From Corynebacterium liangguodongii (GTDB lineage: Bacteria > Actinomycetota > Actinomycetes > Mycobacteriales > Mycobacteriaceae): 64,000 bases of DNA. A program made the translations under genes and the position numbers. Where the stretch lies: the NCBI RefSeq assembly GCF_003070865.1, contig NZ_CP026948.1:1054001-1118000 (forward strand), read 5' to 3'. The notes under the pieces were generated by a model. It ran no database searches, was not told the origin of the DNA, and worked only from the letters and a program-made list of their open reading frames with translations. Positions 18,323 to 29,062 of this stretch are shown here, piece after piece (the first letter of the stretch is position 1; every line of letters starts with the position of its first letter).

Positions 18323-18355
18323 AACCCCGCGGCCGCCGGGGGGCGACGCGGGGTT
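18323..18355 (-). terminator. Hairpin terminator between the DoxX gene and helR
   Basis: AACCCCGC (18323-18330) and GCGGGGTT (18348-18355) form an 8-bp stem with a GC-rich loop, 24 bp after the DoxX-type gene stop. Read on the minus strand the stem ends in TTT and is followed by a T-rich stretch. It separates that gene from the helR promoter. Confidence 0.65.
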
Positions 18356-18378
18356 CTAGCGGCGTGGAACGGCCGGGG

Positions 18379-19386
18379 TTAGCCGAGCTTCTTCTGGGCC
18401 TGCTTGACGGCCTTCTCGGCGCGCTTGCGCAGCTGTTTGACGGTCTTCTCCGCCTTCCGCTTCTGGCGGCGCGACGGGGCCGCATCGAGGTTGTCGAAGG
18501 CGTCCTTCAGTCCGGAGACGGCGTCTTGCGCGCGGCCCTGAAGCTTGCTTGCCTTGCGCTTGGCCTTGACCTTGTCCAGGGTCGAGGGCTCAAGGGCGTC
18601 GAGGGAAGACTGCAGGGTGGAGACGACGTCGGAGGCAACGCCCTTGACCTTGCGCTTCGCCTTGGCCTGCTCGCGCTTGCTGGGCTTGGCGTCCTTGTAG
18701 GCCTCCTGGGCCTGCTCGGTTGCGTCCGAGATCCAGTCGGAGGCGTTGTTGAGCAGGGAAGAGGTCTGCTTCTTCGCGTCCTGCGCCAGCGACGAGGCGG
18801 TCTTCGCCCAGTCGTCCTTGTTGTCATCGACGTAGGACGTCACCTGGTCGGTGGCATCGGAGATCCAGGAACCGGCCTTGTTCAGGGCCTTCTCGGACTC
18901 CGACTGGGTGGGCAGAGCCTGCTGGACGTTCTTCTTCGCGGTGCGGGCGGCGTTCTTGGCGCGCCACGACAGCCCGGGGTTGCCGTCGGTGTCGACGGTG
19001 GCGAGGAGGACGCCGCCGAGCAGGGCAGCATCGGTGATCGCGCCGCTGCGGCGGCGGGCCTTCTCTTCGTCGTCGCTCGCTTCCCAGAACGCGTGGCGGC
19101 CGACGATGGAGGGCACGGCGGTCACGGCGAGCAGGGCGGCCGCGGTGCGCGGAGCCTTACCCAGCGCAAAGAGGGAACCCGCCCCGGCCTTCACGCCGCC
19201 GACGATCTGCGCTGCGGTCTCCGGGGAAGACGGGAGGTAGGAGCCGTAGGGGGCGGGCACGACGGAGCGCACCTTCTTGAGCACAGACTCCGCGCTCTCG
19301 CGGTGGGAGGAGGGGTTAATGACGGTCTCGACTCCGTCGACCACGTAGACGGAGGCGAGCAGCGGTCGGGCAAGCTTGCGAATCAT
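18379..19386 (-). CDS. DoxX-type membrane protein with a long charged C-terminal tail
   Basis: This protein has 335 aa. Residues 1-135 resemble a DoxX domain: MIRKLARPLLASVYVVDGVETVINPSSH, then hydrophobic helices (AAQIVGGVKAGAGSLFALGKAPRTAAALLAVTAVPSIVGRHAFW and AALLGGVLLATVDTDG). DoxX proteins are four-helix membrane proteins associated with redox and thiol stress. Residues 145-335 form a hydrophilic Ala/Lys/Asp/Ser-rich tail, almost certainly helical, with a repeated SWISDAT(D/E)Q element and several basic KAKRK clusters. Such a tail is longer than the whole DoxX domain. AAAGGAACG precedes ATG 19386. It is 61 bp downstream of the metallo-hydrolase gene. The role of the tail is unknown; DNA or envelope binding are possible. 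Confidence 0.78.
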   Translation of the reverse strand: MIRKLARPLLASVYVVDGVETVINPSSHRESAESVLKKVRSVVPAPYGSYLPSSPETAAQIVGGVKAGAGSLFALGKAPRTAAALLAVTAVPSIVGRHAFWEASDDEEKARRRSGAITDAALLGGVLLATVDTDGNPGLSWRAKNAARTAKKNVQQALPTQSESEKALNKAGSWISDATDQVTSYVDDNKDDWAKTASSLAQDAKKQTSSLLNNASDWISDATEQAQEAYKDAKPSKREQAKAKRKVKGVASDVVSTLQSSLDALEPSTLDKVKAKRKASKLQGRAQDAVSGLKDAFDNLDAAPSRRQKRKAEKTVKQLRKRAEKAVKQAQKKLG

Positions 19387-19447
19387 AGGATCACGTTCCT
19401 TTACATGATTGTTCGGTTATCTATCACGCCAGTTTAGACAAAATTGC

Positions 19448-20050
19448 TCACCAGCGTCGCTGCCACCACTCGTCGAGGCTTTCGCGCTCGTCCCCGAGCG
19501 TCGTTGGGGCCCCGTGACCGGGGTGGACGACGGTGGAGTCCGGGTAGGCGTCGAAAAGCCTCTCCTTGACGTCGGTGAACAGGCGCACGAACTCCGCCTC
19601 GCCGTCGGTCTTGCCCAGCCCGCCGGGAAAGAGGCTGTCGCCGACGAAAGCGTGGGGGACGCCGTCGATTACCGCAACGAGCGCCAACCCGCCCGGCGTG
19701 TGGCCGCGCAGGATCAGCGTGTCGAGGGCGCGGCCGGCGAAGTCGATGTGCCCACCTTCGGAGACCTCGACGTCGACGCCCGCGGGCAGCGCCGGGGCAT
19801 CGAGGTGGGAGGCGACGTGGGTCGCGCCGGTGCGCTCGAGGACCTCGGCGAGCGCGCCGGTGTGATCGGCGTGCCGGTGCGTGGTGAGCACGGTGGTGAT
19901 GCGCACCCCGGCCTCGCGCGCCATGTCCATGATCGCGGCGGCGTCCGCGGCGGCGTCGATAAGCAGGCCCTCGCCGTCGGCCGCGAGAAGGTAGACGTTG
20001 TTGTCCATAGAGGAGACGGACATGTGATGGAGCGTCAATGGTTGCGTCAT
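19448..20050 (-). CDS. Metallo-beta-lactamase-fold hydrolase (glyoxalase II-like)
   Basis: The 200-aa protein has the zinc signature HxHxDH ([11 protein letters not shown]) near residue 80, and later metal-binding positions in [14 protein letters not shown] and VVHPGHG. This is the layout of glyoxalase II-type hydrolases that cleave thioesters such as hydroxyacyl-thiols. The start is ATG 20050 ([22 protein letters not shown]); the frame extends to 20128 but the extra residues are not family-like. It is divergent from uvrA, as Rv1637c is in M. tuberculosis. The substrate, possibly a mycothiol thioester, is inference from the host lineage. Confidence 0.88.
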   Translation of the reverse strand: MTQPLTLHHMSVSSMDNNVYLLAADGEGLLIDAAADAAAIMDMAREAGVRITTVLTTHRHADHTGALAEVLERTGATHVASHLDAPALPAGVDVEVSEGGHIDFAGRALDTLILRGHTPGGLALVAVIDGVPHAFVGDSLFPGGLGKTDGEAEFVRLFTDVKERLFDAYPDSTVVHPGHGAPTTLGDERESLDEWWQRRW

Positions 20051-20192
20051 GGCACCCAGGCTAGTAGCGCCGGCGCTTGGCGTGGTGGGCCGCCTCGCTG
20101 GTATGTTCGGGGTCTGTTGTTTTCTCAACAGTTCTCTTACTGACCGTTTCGGCGAATCCTTAAAGTTCGGCCTTCATGAAGGGTGGGCATCC

Positions 20193-23048
<2,856 letters not shown>

Positions 23049-23050
23049 GG

Positions 23051-23154
23051 CCACCCCCTAAAGGGTGGAGACGAAAGTACCCTCCGGTTGTCGCCGCGGC
23101 GGAAACCCCGTGGGTACTGTCGCTGCGCGCAGGAGGCCCACTATGCACTTTCGT
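23051..23154. promoter_or_regulatory. Inverted repeats upstream of the exported-protein operon
   Basis: The 191-bp region between uvrA and the exported-protein gene has a hairpin, CCACCC (23051-23056) with GGGTGG (23063-23068), that may terminate uvrA but has no U-tract. An inverted pair follows, ACGAAAGT at 23071-23078 and ACTTTCGT at 23147-23154. The inverted octamers flank the likely promoter area and could be operator half-sites or the arms of a DNA loop. No -10 box stands out. Confidence 0.35.
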
Positions 23155-23239
23155 TCCCCCGGCCGCGGCGCGCTTCCCCAGCACACGCGCATGGTAATAC
23201 CCTCTGATCAGCACTGCAGAGACGAGAAGAGGGATTGGC

Positions 23240-24544
23240 ATGACAAGGACTTCGGCGCCCCGGGCGGGCGTGTGGGCGGCAGCCGCAGCGGCGGCCGTGG
23301 TGATCGGCTCGCTCGGGTCGCAAGCCCCGGCGGGCGCGGCGACCGTGCCGCCGATGCCTCAGGGCTACCCCATTGAGAACCTCTACCAGACGTGCACGCA
23401 GGACGAGGCGCACAGCGCCGGCTACCCCGCGTGGCACTACGGCGAGACCGCCAGGCGCTACCTCAGCGACGGCGTCGTCGAGTTTAAGAACACGACGAAC
23501 CACTCCGTCGACTACACGGCGAAGGTGGAAAGCGGCACCAACCACGTCATCTCCGCAAACTCCCGCGCCGAGCTGCCCTCCGGCTGGAACACGACTGCCC
23601 GCTCCGATATCGGCTTGACCACAGACAACGGGTGGGTCCAGGGCGAGACCTTCGGCCCCATCACCCTCGCCCCGGGCGAGACCTTCCGGGTGGAGTTCGG
23701 CGTGTTGGAGAAGGACTTCATCTCGATGTTCGTCACCTGCGAGGGCGGTTTCTACCAGAACATGGCTGGCACGGACGTCGTGCGCGGTACGGGTCCCGCT
23801 GAGCGCTACGCGTTCGCCAACATCATTCGTGCCGACGGCACCGTCGACCAGCAGGCCCTCCAGATCCCCCCGCGCGCACAGGGCGCCAACAGCAAGCCGA
23901 TTGACCGTCCCTACAACGCGATTACCGGGCCGAGCCTGGAAAAGATCGCAGACTCGCGCCGCGACCGCATCGTCGAGCCCGTGACCACGCCGCAGCGCGA
24001 CCCCAATTGGCCGGCGTACGGCGCGAAGTGCGATACCGCGTACCCGCAGTGGTACCCGCACGACATCCACGGCATCGCGCCGACGTTCCGCAAGCCCGGC
24101 TACTCCCAGGACTTCCTCAACTGGGCCGACGGCGAGCAGACCTACACGCCGGTGGTCGACCACATCGTCGGCGCCCAGATGAACGTGGAGATGAACTACC
24201 GGGGCAACGGCGGGCGGCTGCCCGCCGGGTGGCTCGAGTCGGTCGGCGCCGTGCACCGGGCCTACATGCCGGTGGGCACGGCGCTCAAGCCAGTGGACCT
24301 GCAGCCGGGCGAGCGCGTGCGCGTCGAGTACGGCACGACGATGATGCGCGTGCAGTACTCCGAGTACTCCTGCGACCGCCCCGGTGGTAGCTACACGAAG
24401 GTTTTGGACAAGCACGTGGCCACCGCGCCCGCCGGTTTCTGGGCCGAGGCGACGATCACCTCCCCCGACGGGTCGACCCGGAAGCAAGACGTCACCCCCG
24501 ACGACTGGGCCGAACTCCCGGTGCCGACGCAGACCATCTACTAA
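23240..24544 (+). CDS. Exported two-module protein, unknown function
   Basis: I do not recognise this 434-aa protein. A Sec signal peptide is clear (MTRTSAPRAGVWAAAAAAAVVIGSLG, cleavage after AGA near residue 34). The mature part holds two related modules at about residues 50-205 and 255-410. Each has a Cys near its start, a stretch rich in alternating polar residues, a LPxGW motif, the sequence GxxxxPxxLxPGExxRVExG and a second Cys about 15-20 residues later. The same module occurs once in each of the next two genes. The predominance of short polar/hydrophobic alternation suggests beta-sheet. There is no anchor, LPXTG or lipobox. AGAGGGA precedes ATG 23240. It is the first gene of a three-gene operon. 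Confidence 0.8.
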   Translation: MTRTSAPRAGVWAAAAAAAVVIGSLGSQAPAGAATVPPMPQGYPIENLYQTCTQDEAHSAGYPAWHYGETARRYLSDGVVEFKNTTNHSVDYTAKVESGTNHVISANSRAELPSGWNTTARSDIGLTTDNGWVQGETFGPITLAPGETFRVEFGVLEKDFISMFVTCEGGFYQNMAGTDVVRGTGPAERYAFANIIRADGTVDQQALQIPPRAQGANSKPIDRPYNAITGPSLEKIADSRRDRIVEPVTTPQRDPNWPAYGAKCDTAYPQWYPHDIHGIAPTFRKPGYSQDFLNWADGEQTYTPVVDHIVGAQMNVEMNYRGNGGRLPAGWLESVGAVHRAYMPVGTALKPVDLQPGERVRVEYGTTMMRVQYSEYSCDRPGGSYTKVLDKHVATAPAGFWAEATITSPDGSTRKQDVTPDDWAELPVPTQTIY

Positions 24545-24579
24545 CCCCCTCACCTCACGCCAACAAGGAGAACCACGAT

Positions 24580-25155
24580 ATGAACCTCGTTACCCGCGCC
24601 GCTACCGCGGCCGTCGCGCTCACCGCAGCGGCAGGCGCCTTCGCCGCCCCGGCCCACGCCGCCCTGCCCACCAAGGACATGGGCACCGCCAACCCGACGA
24701 CCATCGGCGCGGTGTGCTCCAACCCGGGCGATACCGGCCAGACCATCAAGATCGACCGCACCTACTTCGACGCCTCGGCGGGTACCTGGACGGTCTCGAA
24801 CTACAACTCGACCCCGTTCCCGCTCACCCGCACGATCACGGAGAAGAAGTCCAACGAATGGAAAGTCTCCGCGGGCGTCGACTTCCCGATCTTCGACCTC
24901 ATTAAGATCTCGTTCTCCACCAGCTACTCCAAGTCGTCCTCCTACGAGGTCGGCGAGGTCGTCGGCCCCTACGACGTCGCCCCCGGCACGACCGCCGTCA
25001 TGCGCGCCGGCTGGGTCGTCTCCGACTTCTCCGGTGAGAAGACGCAGTGCGGCTCCGACCGCACCTGGCACGGCACCGGCCAGACCTTCACCGCGACGCT
25101 GCCTGCAGAGCGCCACGTTGAGGTCAGCACCCGCGAGAACACCAGGTTCGACTAA
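24580..25155 (+). CDS. Exported one-module protein, possible aerolysin-like beta fold
   Basis: This 191-aa protein has a Sec signal peptide (AAVALTAAAGAFAAPAHA, cleavage near residue 28). One copy of the operon's module follows: a Cys (GAVCSNPGD), DRTYFDASAG, VSNYNSTPFPLTRTITEKKS, a Ser-rich alternating strand (KISFSTSYSKSSSYEVGEVVGPY), APGT, GWVVSD, a Cys, then RTWHGTGQTF. The Ser/Thr-alternating hairpin between VSN and VGPY resembles the membrane-insertion region of aerolysin-type pore formers, though this is only a pattern resemblance. A strong ribosome-binding site (AAGGAGA) precedes ATG 24580. The stop overlaps the next start by 1 nt (TAATG). Function is unknown. Confidence 0.8.
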   Translation: MNLVTRAATAAVALTAAAGAFAAPAHAALPTKDMGTANPTTIGAVCSNPGDTGQTIKIDRTYFDASAGTWTVSNYNSTPFPLTRTITEKKSNEWKVSAGVDFPIFDLIKISFSTSYSKSSSYEVGEVVGPYDVAPGTTAVMRAGWVVSDFSGEKTQCGSDRTWHGTGQTFTATLPAERHVEVSTRENTRFD

Positions 25156-25739
25156 TGCGGCGCGCCCTGACAGCAGCATTGGTAGCGCTCGCGGCCCTGG
25201 CGAGCCAGCCCCCGGAGGCGGCACACGCCGCCACCGGGCCGGCCGAATACATCCTGCCGCAGCGCTGGAACGACGACTACAAGCCCGGGAGCCACTGCGC
25301 CACTCCGGGGGAAGGCGGGATCTACGTCAACGCCTCGCGGCGCTGGTTTGACCAGACCGACGCGGCGAGCGTGGCCAACCGCAACGCCACCCCCGTGCCG
25401 GTGACCCACAAGGTGACCCAGGCGCGCTCGAGCACACTGCAGATCTCCGCCACGGTGCAGCCGAAGGGTGAGATCGAGCGCTACATCGCCACCGCCTACG
25501 GGCTCAACTACGTGCGGGTCCAGCAGTGGTCGGTCGGCGAGACTGTAGGACCCTACGAGCTTGGTGCCAACCGGCAGGGCAAGCTCGTGTGGGGCTTCAT
25601 GATGCTCGATACCGACAACCAGAACGTGCGGTGCTCCGAGGATCAGGTGTGGGAGGCGGAGGGCGCGCGCTACGCGGCCACCGTCCCGGAATCGCGCTAC
25701 TCCGAGCTGCGCGAGGACGACGCCCCGGTCTTTGGGTAA
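25155..25739 (+). CDS. Exported one-module protein, paralogue of the preceding gene
   Basis: This 194-aa protein has a short signal peptide (MRRALTAALVALAALASQPPEAAHA, cleavage after AHA). It carries the same module as its neighbour: HCATPGEGG, ASRRWFDQT, VANRNATPVPVTHKVT, QWSVGETVGPYELG, WGFMMLDTD, RCSEDQVWEAEGARYAATVPESRY. The matching positions (C, R(Y/W)FD, N-x-TP-P-T, VGE-VGPY, C, W, G, AT-P-x-R) show common descent. It starts inside the stop of the preceding gene, so translation is coupled and the two products are probably made in fixed ratio, as for partners in a complex. A hairpin terminator follows. Function is unknown. Confidence 0.8.
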   Translation: MRRALTAALVALAALASQPPEAAHAATGPAEYILPQRWNDDYKPGSHCATPGEGGIYVNASRRWFDQTDAASVANRNATPVPVTHKVTQARSSTLQISATVQPKGEIERYIATAYGLNYVRVQQWSVGETVGPYELGANRQGKLVWGFMMLDTDNQNVRCSEDQVWEAEGARYAATVPESRYSELREDDAPVFG

Positions 25740-25743
25740 GCGG

Positions 25744-25781
25744 AAGCGGGGCGGGGGGAAGATAATCCCCGCGCCCCGCTT
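25744..25781. terminator. Bidirectional hairpin between convergent operons
   Basis: AAGCGGGGC (25744-25752) pairs perfectly with GCCCCGCTT (25773-25781), with further G/C pairing inside. It sits between the exported-protein operon and the convergent two-component operon and can serve both, although U-tracts are short. Confidence 0.75.
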
Positions 25782-25802
25782 TGCCGGTGGCTGATGCGCA
25801 GC

Positions 25803-26468
25803 CTAGTACTCGGCGTTGAGCACCTTCACCACTAAGTTGAGGCGGGAAGTCGCACCGAACTGCTCGATGATGCTCGAGACGTACTTCTTCACCGTGGATT
25901 CGGAGAAGCCGAGCTCGCGTGCAATGTCCGAGTTAGACATGCCCTGGCACAGCAGCACGAGGATCTTCCGCTCCGATTTGGTGAGCGTTTGCAGCTTGAG
26001 TGCCTCGCCGATTGGGTCGACTCGCCCGGAGACCTCGCTTTCATCGCGCATATGCCCGACGAGCCGGGTCATGGCGTGAGGGGAGACGACCATTCCGCCA
26101 TCGATGGAGGCACGCACGGCGTCGATAAGCACCTGCGGGCGCTCGCTCTTGAGCACGTAGCCTGCACCCCCATTGCGGAGGATGCGCATCATCGTGCGGT
26201 CGGAGTCGAACGCCGTGACGGCGATGAACACTGGACGTGTCTCTCGCTCGTGGATGCGCTCGAGCAGCGTCGGGCCATCCATCGTGGGCATATGAATGTC
26301 CGCGAGGATGACGTCGACGTCATTGGTCTCGAGCGCGCCTAGAGCCTCTTCGCCGTTGGACGCTGCCGCGACCACGACGATGTCATCGGTGGTGTTGAAG
26401 TAGTGCCGAAACGAGCTCAGCACCAAGGGGTTGTCATCAACGAGGAGGACGTTGATGGTTTCGATCAT
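25803..26468 (-). CDS. NarL/LuxR-family response regulator
   Basis: This 221-aa response regulator has a receiver domain (residues 5-125) with acidic pocket D11/D12, phospho-acceptor D57 (ILADIHMP), Thr in AVTAFD and Lys in YVLKS. A LuxR-type helix-turn-helix follows at residues 158-215 (LTKSERKILVLLCQGMSNSDIARELGFSESTVKKYVSSI). It is the likely partner of the kinase at 26779. Its ATG overlaps the stop of a small exported-peptide gene by 4 nt (ATGA), so its translation is coupled to that peptide. Targets are unknown; the convergent exported-protein operon and its own operon are the nearest candidates. Confidence 0.93.
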   Translation of the reverse strand: MIETINVLLVDDNPLVLSSFRHYFNTTDDIVVVAAASNGEEALGALETNDVDVILADIHMPTMDGPTLLERIHERETRPVFIAVTAFDSDRTMMRILRNGGAGYVLKSERPQVLIDAVRASIDGGMVVSPHAMTRLVGHMRDESEVSGRVDPIGEALKLQTLTKSERKILVLLCQGMSNSDIARELGFSESTVKKYVSSIIEQFGATSRLNLVVKVLNAEY

Positions 26469-26692
26469 GCGTAATCAGGGGCGTTGGGGCACCACGGCCG
26501 CATCGGGTAGTAGGTGCAGGAAAGGAAATCGGACATCGCGGAGTAGACCCCGATGATCGGAGAGGTATCGGCGACCTGGTCGGTGGTCTCTGCGGTATCA
26601 GTTGTCTGGGCATGGGCGGCCGGGGCGGCCGCGAACGAGAGCGCGGCCGCGGCGACGGCGCCGACGAACGCGCGAGTGATGGTGGTCTTCAT
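26465..26692 (-). CDS. Small exported peptide between kinase and regulator genes
   Basis: This 75-aa protein has a clean Sec signal peptide (ITRAFVGAVAAAALSFAAAPAAHA, cleavage near residue 28). The mature part of about 47 residues starts Thr/Asp-rich (QTTDTAETTDQVADTSP) and ends with FLSCTYYPMRPWCPNAPDYA, whose two cysteines are 8 apart and could form a disulfide. AAAGGA precedes ATG 26692. The gene lies between kinase and response regulator genes on the same strand, with its stop overlapping the regulator start. I do not recognise a family. Its position suggests an extracytoplasmic modulator or ligand of the kinase, which is inference. Confidence 0.75.
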   Translation of the reverse strand: MKTTITRAFVGAVAAAALSFAAAPAAHAQTTDTAETTDQVADTSPIIGVYSAMSDFLSCTYYPMRPWCPNAPDYA

Positions 26693-26714
26693 GTTGGTTC
26701 CTTTCGACGGGACG

Positions 26715-26728
26715 TACCAATAATGGTA
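26715..26728. promoter_or_regulatory. Inverted repeat upstream of the small exported peptide gene
   Basis: TACCA (26715-26719) and TGGTA (26724-26728) form an inverted repeat around ATAA, 23-36 bp upstream of the small peptide ATG and 51 bp after the kinase stop. The A/T-rich centre is compatible with a -10 region or an operator. It suggests the peptide and regulator may be transcribed separately from the kinase. Confidence 0.35.
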
Positions 26729-26778
26729 TCTAACTCCATGTTGCCTCGGAATGCAGTACTAGTGTTGAAAGTGTCTAC

Positions 26779-27921
26779 TTAGGTCTCCACCCTTTTGGGG
26801 GTAGTCTCCTCTGCGGGGGAAGGTATCTCGAACTCGACGACCCACTGGCCGTCGCGCTTGCCTGCCCAAAACTCGCCGCGGTGGCGTACGACCAACCGCT
26901 TCGTCTCTGTCAGGCCGATGCCGGAGGTCATGTGGCGCGCGGTGGGTCGCGGCTCGATCTCGTTGGTCATGCGAAAGCGCAGCGACTCGTCCGAACAGCC
27001 CACGCACAGGGTGATGATGGAGCCTCGCACGGCGTACTTGATTGCGTTGGTGGCCAGCTCCGCGAATGCCTTTTCAAACCCGGGAGGGAACCGCTTGCCG
27101 ACGCACGCCGAGCTCTCGTCTCCCCGGACGTCGAAGCCGTGGCTGCGCAGGAGCCGGGCGGTCACGCTGATCTGGTCGGACACGCTGCGGGATACCGAGG
27201 TTTCGGTGAGCAGGCCATCGTCTCGTACGAGCTCGAGCAAGAGACGCACCTCCTGCATGGCCTGGCGCGCCTCGTCCGCGATGAATTCCGCGGTCTCTTG
27301 GGTCTTGGGCTCTCCGGACGAGGTGAGCGCGAGGGTCTCGGCGCGCATGACAACGGAGGTGAGGGTGGTAGCCACGGAATCATGGAGCGCGCGGGTGAGA
27401 GTTTCCTTCCTCGTCTCCATGTCCTCGCGTAGGCGGCGCTGGTACTCAGCGTGCTGGTTGCGCTGGCTACGGAAATATATGCCCGCCCACAGGCCAGCGG
27501 CGAGCATGACAGAGTAGATCACCGTGCCGTTCCAGTCGTACGGAATCCATTGGTTTGTAAATGGGCTGGTAACCGTGATGAAACACAGGTAGATCTCAAC
27601 CGCTAGGGCGAACCGGGACCGCCCGCCAAGCGCCATGAATGTGGCGAGGAATGGTGCGGACAAGACGATGACGGGGTTTCTAAACTCCGCGAAGGCGGAC
27701 ATAAACGTAAACAGGACCACCATGGCGATCCCCATGGCGATGGGGCGGCGCTGGGCCAGGGCGACTATTGCCACGGCGGTGACGTTGAGCGCCAGCTGTG
27801 GAATAGTGGTCTGGGAGACGACGGCCGACAGCGCGATCGCGAGGATGCCGACCGCCGCGACAATCCAGTTGAAGCCGATACGACGCGGATAGGACAGCGG
27901 GCCGGGGAGTGTATGTGCCAC
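26779..27921 (-). CDS. NarL-type sensor histidine kinase with polytopic membrane domain
   Basis: This 380-aa HisKA_3-type kinase has five or six membrane helices in residues 18-150 with only short loops outside, except one around residues 118-132 (TSPFTNQWIPYDWNG). The dimerisation/phosphotransfer helix carries H180 (TLTRALHDSVATTLTSVVMRAE). The HATPase_c domain has the N-box at 288-297 (ELATNAIKYA, N292) and a G-box at GIGLTETKRL (334-343). Lacking a large sensor domain, it may sense within the membrane or through an accessory protein. The small exported peptide and the response regulator follow on the same strand. The start is GTG 27921 (MAHTLPGPLS). The signal is unknown. Confidence 0.9.
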   Translation of the reverse strand: MAHTLPGPLSYPRRIGFNWIVAAVGILAIALSAVVSQTTIPQLALNVTAVAIVALAQRRPIAMGIAMVVLFTFMSAFAEFRNPVIVLSAPFLATFMALGGRSRFALAVEIYLCFITVTSPFTNQWIPYDWNGTVIYSVMLAAGLWAGIYFRSQRNQHAEYQRRLREDMETRKETLTRALHDSVATTLTSVVMRAETLALTSSGEPKTQETAEFIADEARQAMQEVRLLLELVRDDGLLTETSVSRSVSDQISVTARLLRSHGFDVRGDESSACVGKRFPPGFEKAFAELATNAIKYAVRGSIITLCVGCSDESLRFRMTNEIEPRPTARHMTSGIGLTETKRLVVRHRGEFWAGKRDGQWVVEFEIPSPAEETTPKRVET

Positions 27922-28003
27922 GGGCTTAGGGTAGCGTGGCCGAAGGTTGAGTCAAGCGTGCCGTTCCCGCGATTTTTGCCCGGGCGCCACTTATGCTACT
28001 GTT

Positions 28004-28253
28004 TCGCTTACTACCGCTCGGGGTTCGTCCTGCTGGATGTTTCCTGAGCCGCAAGAGGAGTTACTCCCACCCCAGTCCGCCGGTTCTCGGCTGGTAACGG
28101 GTATAGCGTAGTGCGGGCGTCATCACGCGTGCGCACTCGTGGAAGAACTCCCGCTCCCGTTTCGACGGGCGCGGGTTTTTCGCGTGGGAGGGGCTCTTCA
28201 ACGGTGGTTTCGGTAGCGACCAACATTGTCTTAGAAGAGTCCTAGGAGTTCTC
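28004..28253 (+). promoter_or_regulatory. Long structured leader of infC-rpmI-rplT
   Basis: About 250 nt separate a possible -10 box (TATGCT, 27992-27997) from the infC start. The leader contains several inverted repeats, an intrinsic terminator at 28150-28180 and a downstream GTGGGAG (28184-28190) that can pair perfectly with CTCCCAC at 28064-28070. GAAGA (28142-28146) can also pair with TCTTC (28195-28199). Such an arrangement fits control of the operon by premature termination, as L20 does for this operon in other bacteria, but the sequence does not match the L20 leaders I know. The first ~70 bp of the 332-bp intergenic stretch also serve the divergent kinase gene. Confidence 0.6.
28150..28180 (+). 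terminator. Intrinsic terminator inside the infC leader (candidate attenuator)
   Basis: CCCGC-T-CCCGT (28150-28160), a TTCG tetraloop (28161-28164) and ACGGG-C-GCGGG (28165-28175) form a stem with one mismatch, followed directly by TTTTT (28176-28180). It lies 73 nt before the infC start on the coding strand, with no gene between, so it can only terminate infC transcription early. Confidence 0.75.
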
Positions 28254-28775
<522 letters not shown>

Positions 28776-28805
28776 TATTCGTACTCGACACGAAGGGCTT
28801 TCACC

Positions 28806-29000
28806 ATGAAGCAGAAGACCCACAAGGGCACCGCCAAGCGCATCAAGGTTTCCGGTTCCGGCAAGCTGCGCCGCGAGCAGGCCGGCAAGCGCCACCTCAA
28901 CGAGAGCCTGTCCTCGAAGCGTCGCCGCAAGCTCTCGGGCACCACCGACGTCGCCCGCGCGGACAACAAGCGCATCAAGCGCCTCCTCGGCAAGGCGTAG
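28806..29000 (+). CDS. rpmI: 50S ribosomal protein L35
   Basis: The 64-aa basic protein (MKQKTHKGTAKRIKVSGSGKLRREQAGKRHLNE) is L35, a late-assembling component of the large subunit. Length and sequence are typical. It lies between infC and rplT in the universal infC-rpmI-rplT order, with a 30-bp gap upstream and 62 bp downstream. In other bacteria this operon is controlled by L20 binding to its leader. Confidence 0.98.
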   Translation: MKQKTHKGTAKRIKVSGSGKLRREQAGKRHLNESLSSKRRRKLSGTTDVARADNKRIKRLLGKA

Positions 29001-29062
29001 AACACCTGCCCAGTCCATTCAGCCGTTTTCAAGACCTAAGAAGAGTAAGGAAGTATTGACTC

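Noticed and set aside
17389..19437. Long plus-strand open frame of 682 codons spanning helR and the DoxX-type gene
   Set aside because: It crosses two real minus-strand genes and a terminator and has shadow-type composition.
20101..20192. LexA/SOS box before uvrA
   Set aside because: CGAA and TTCG words occur (CGAATCCTTAAAGTTCG) but their spacing is too wide for the TCGAAC-N4-GTTCGA consensus.
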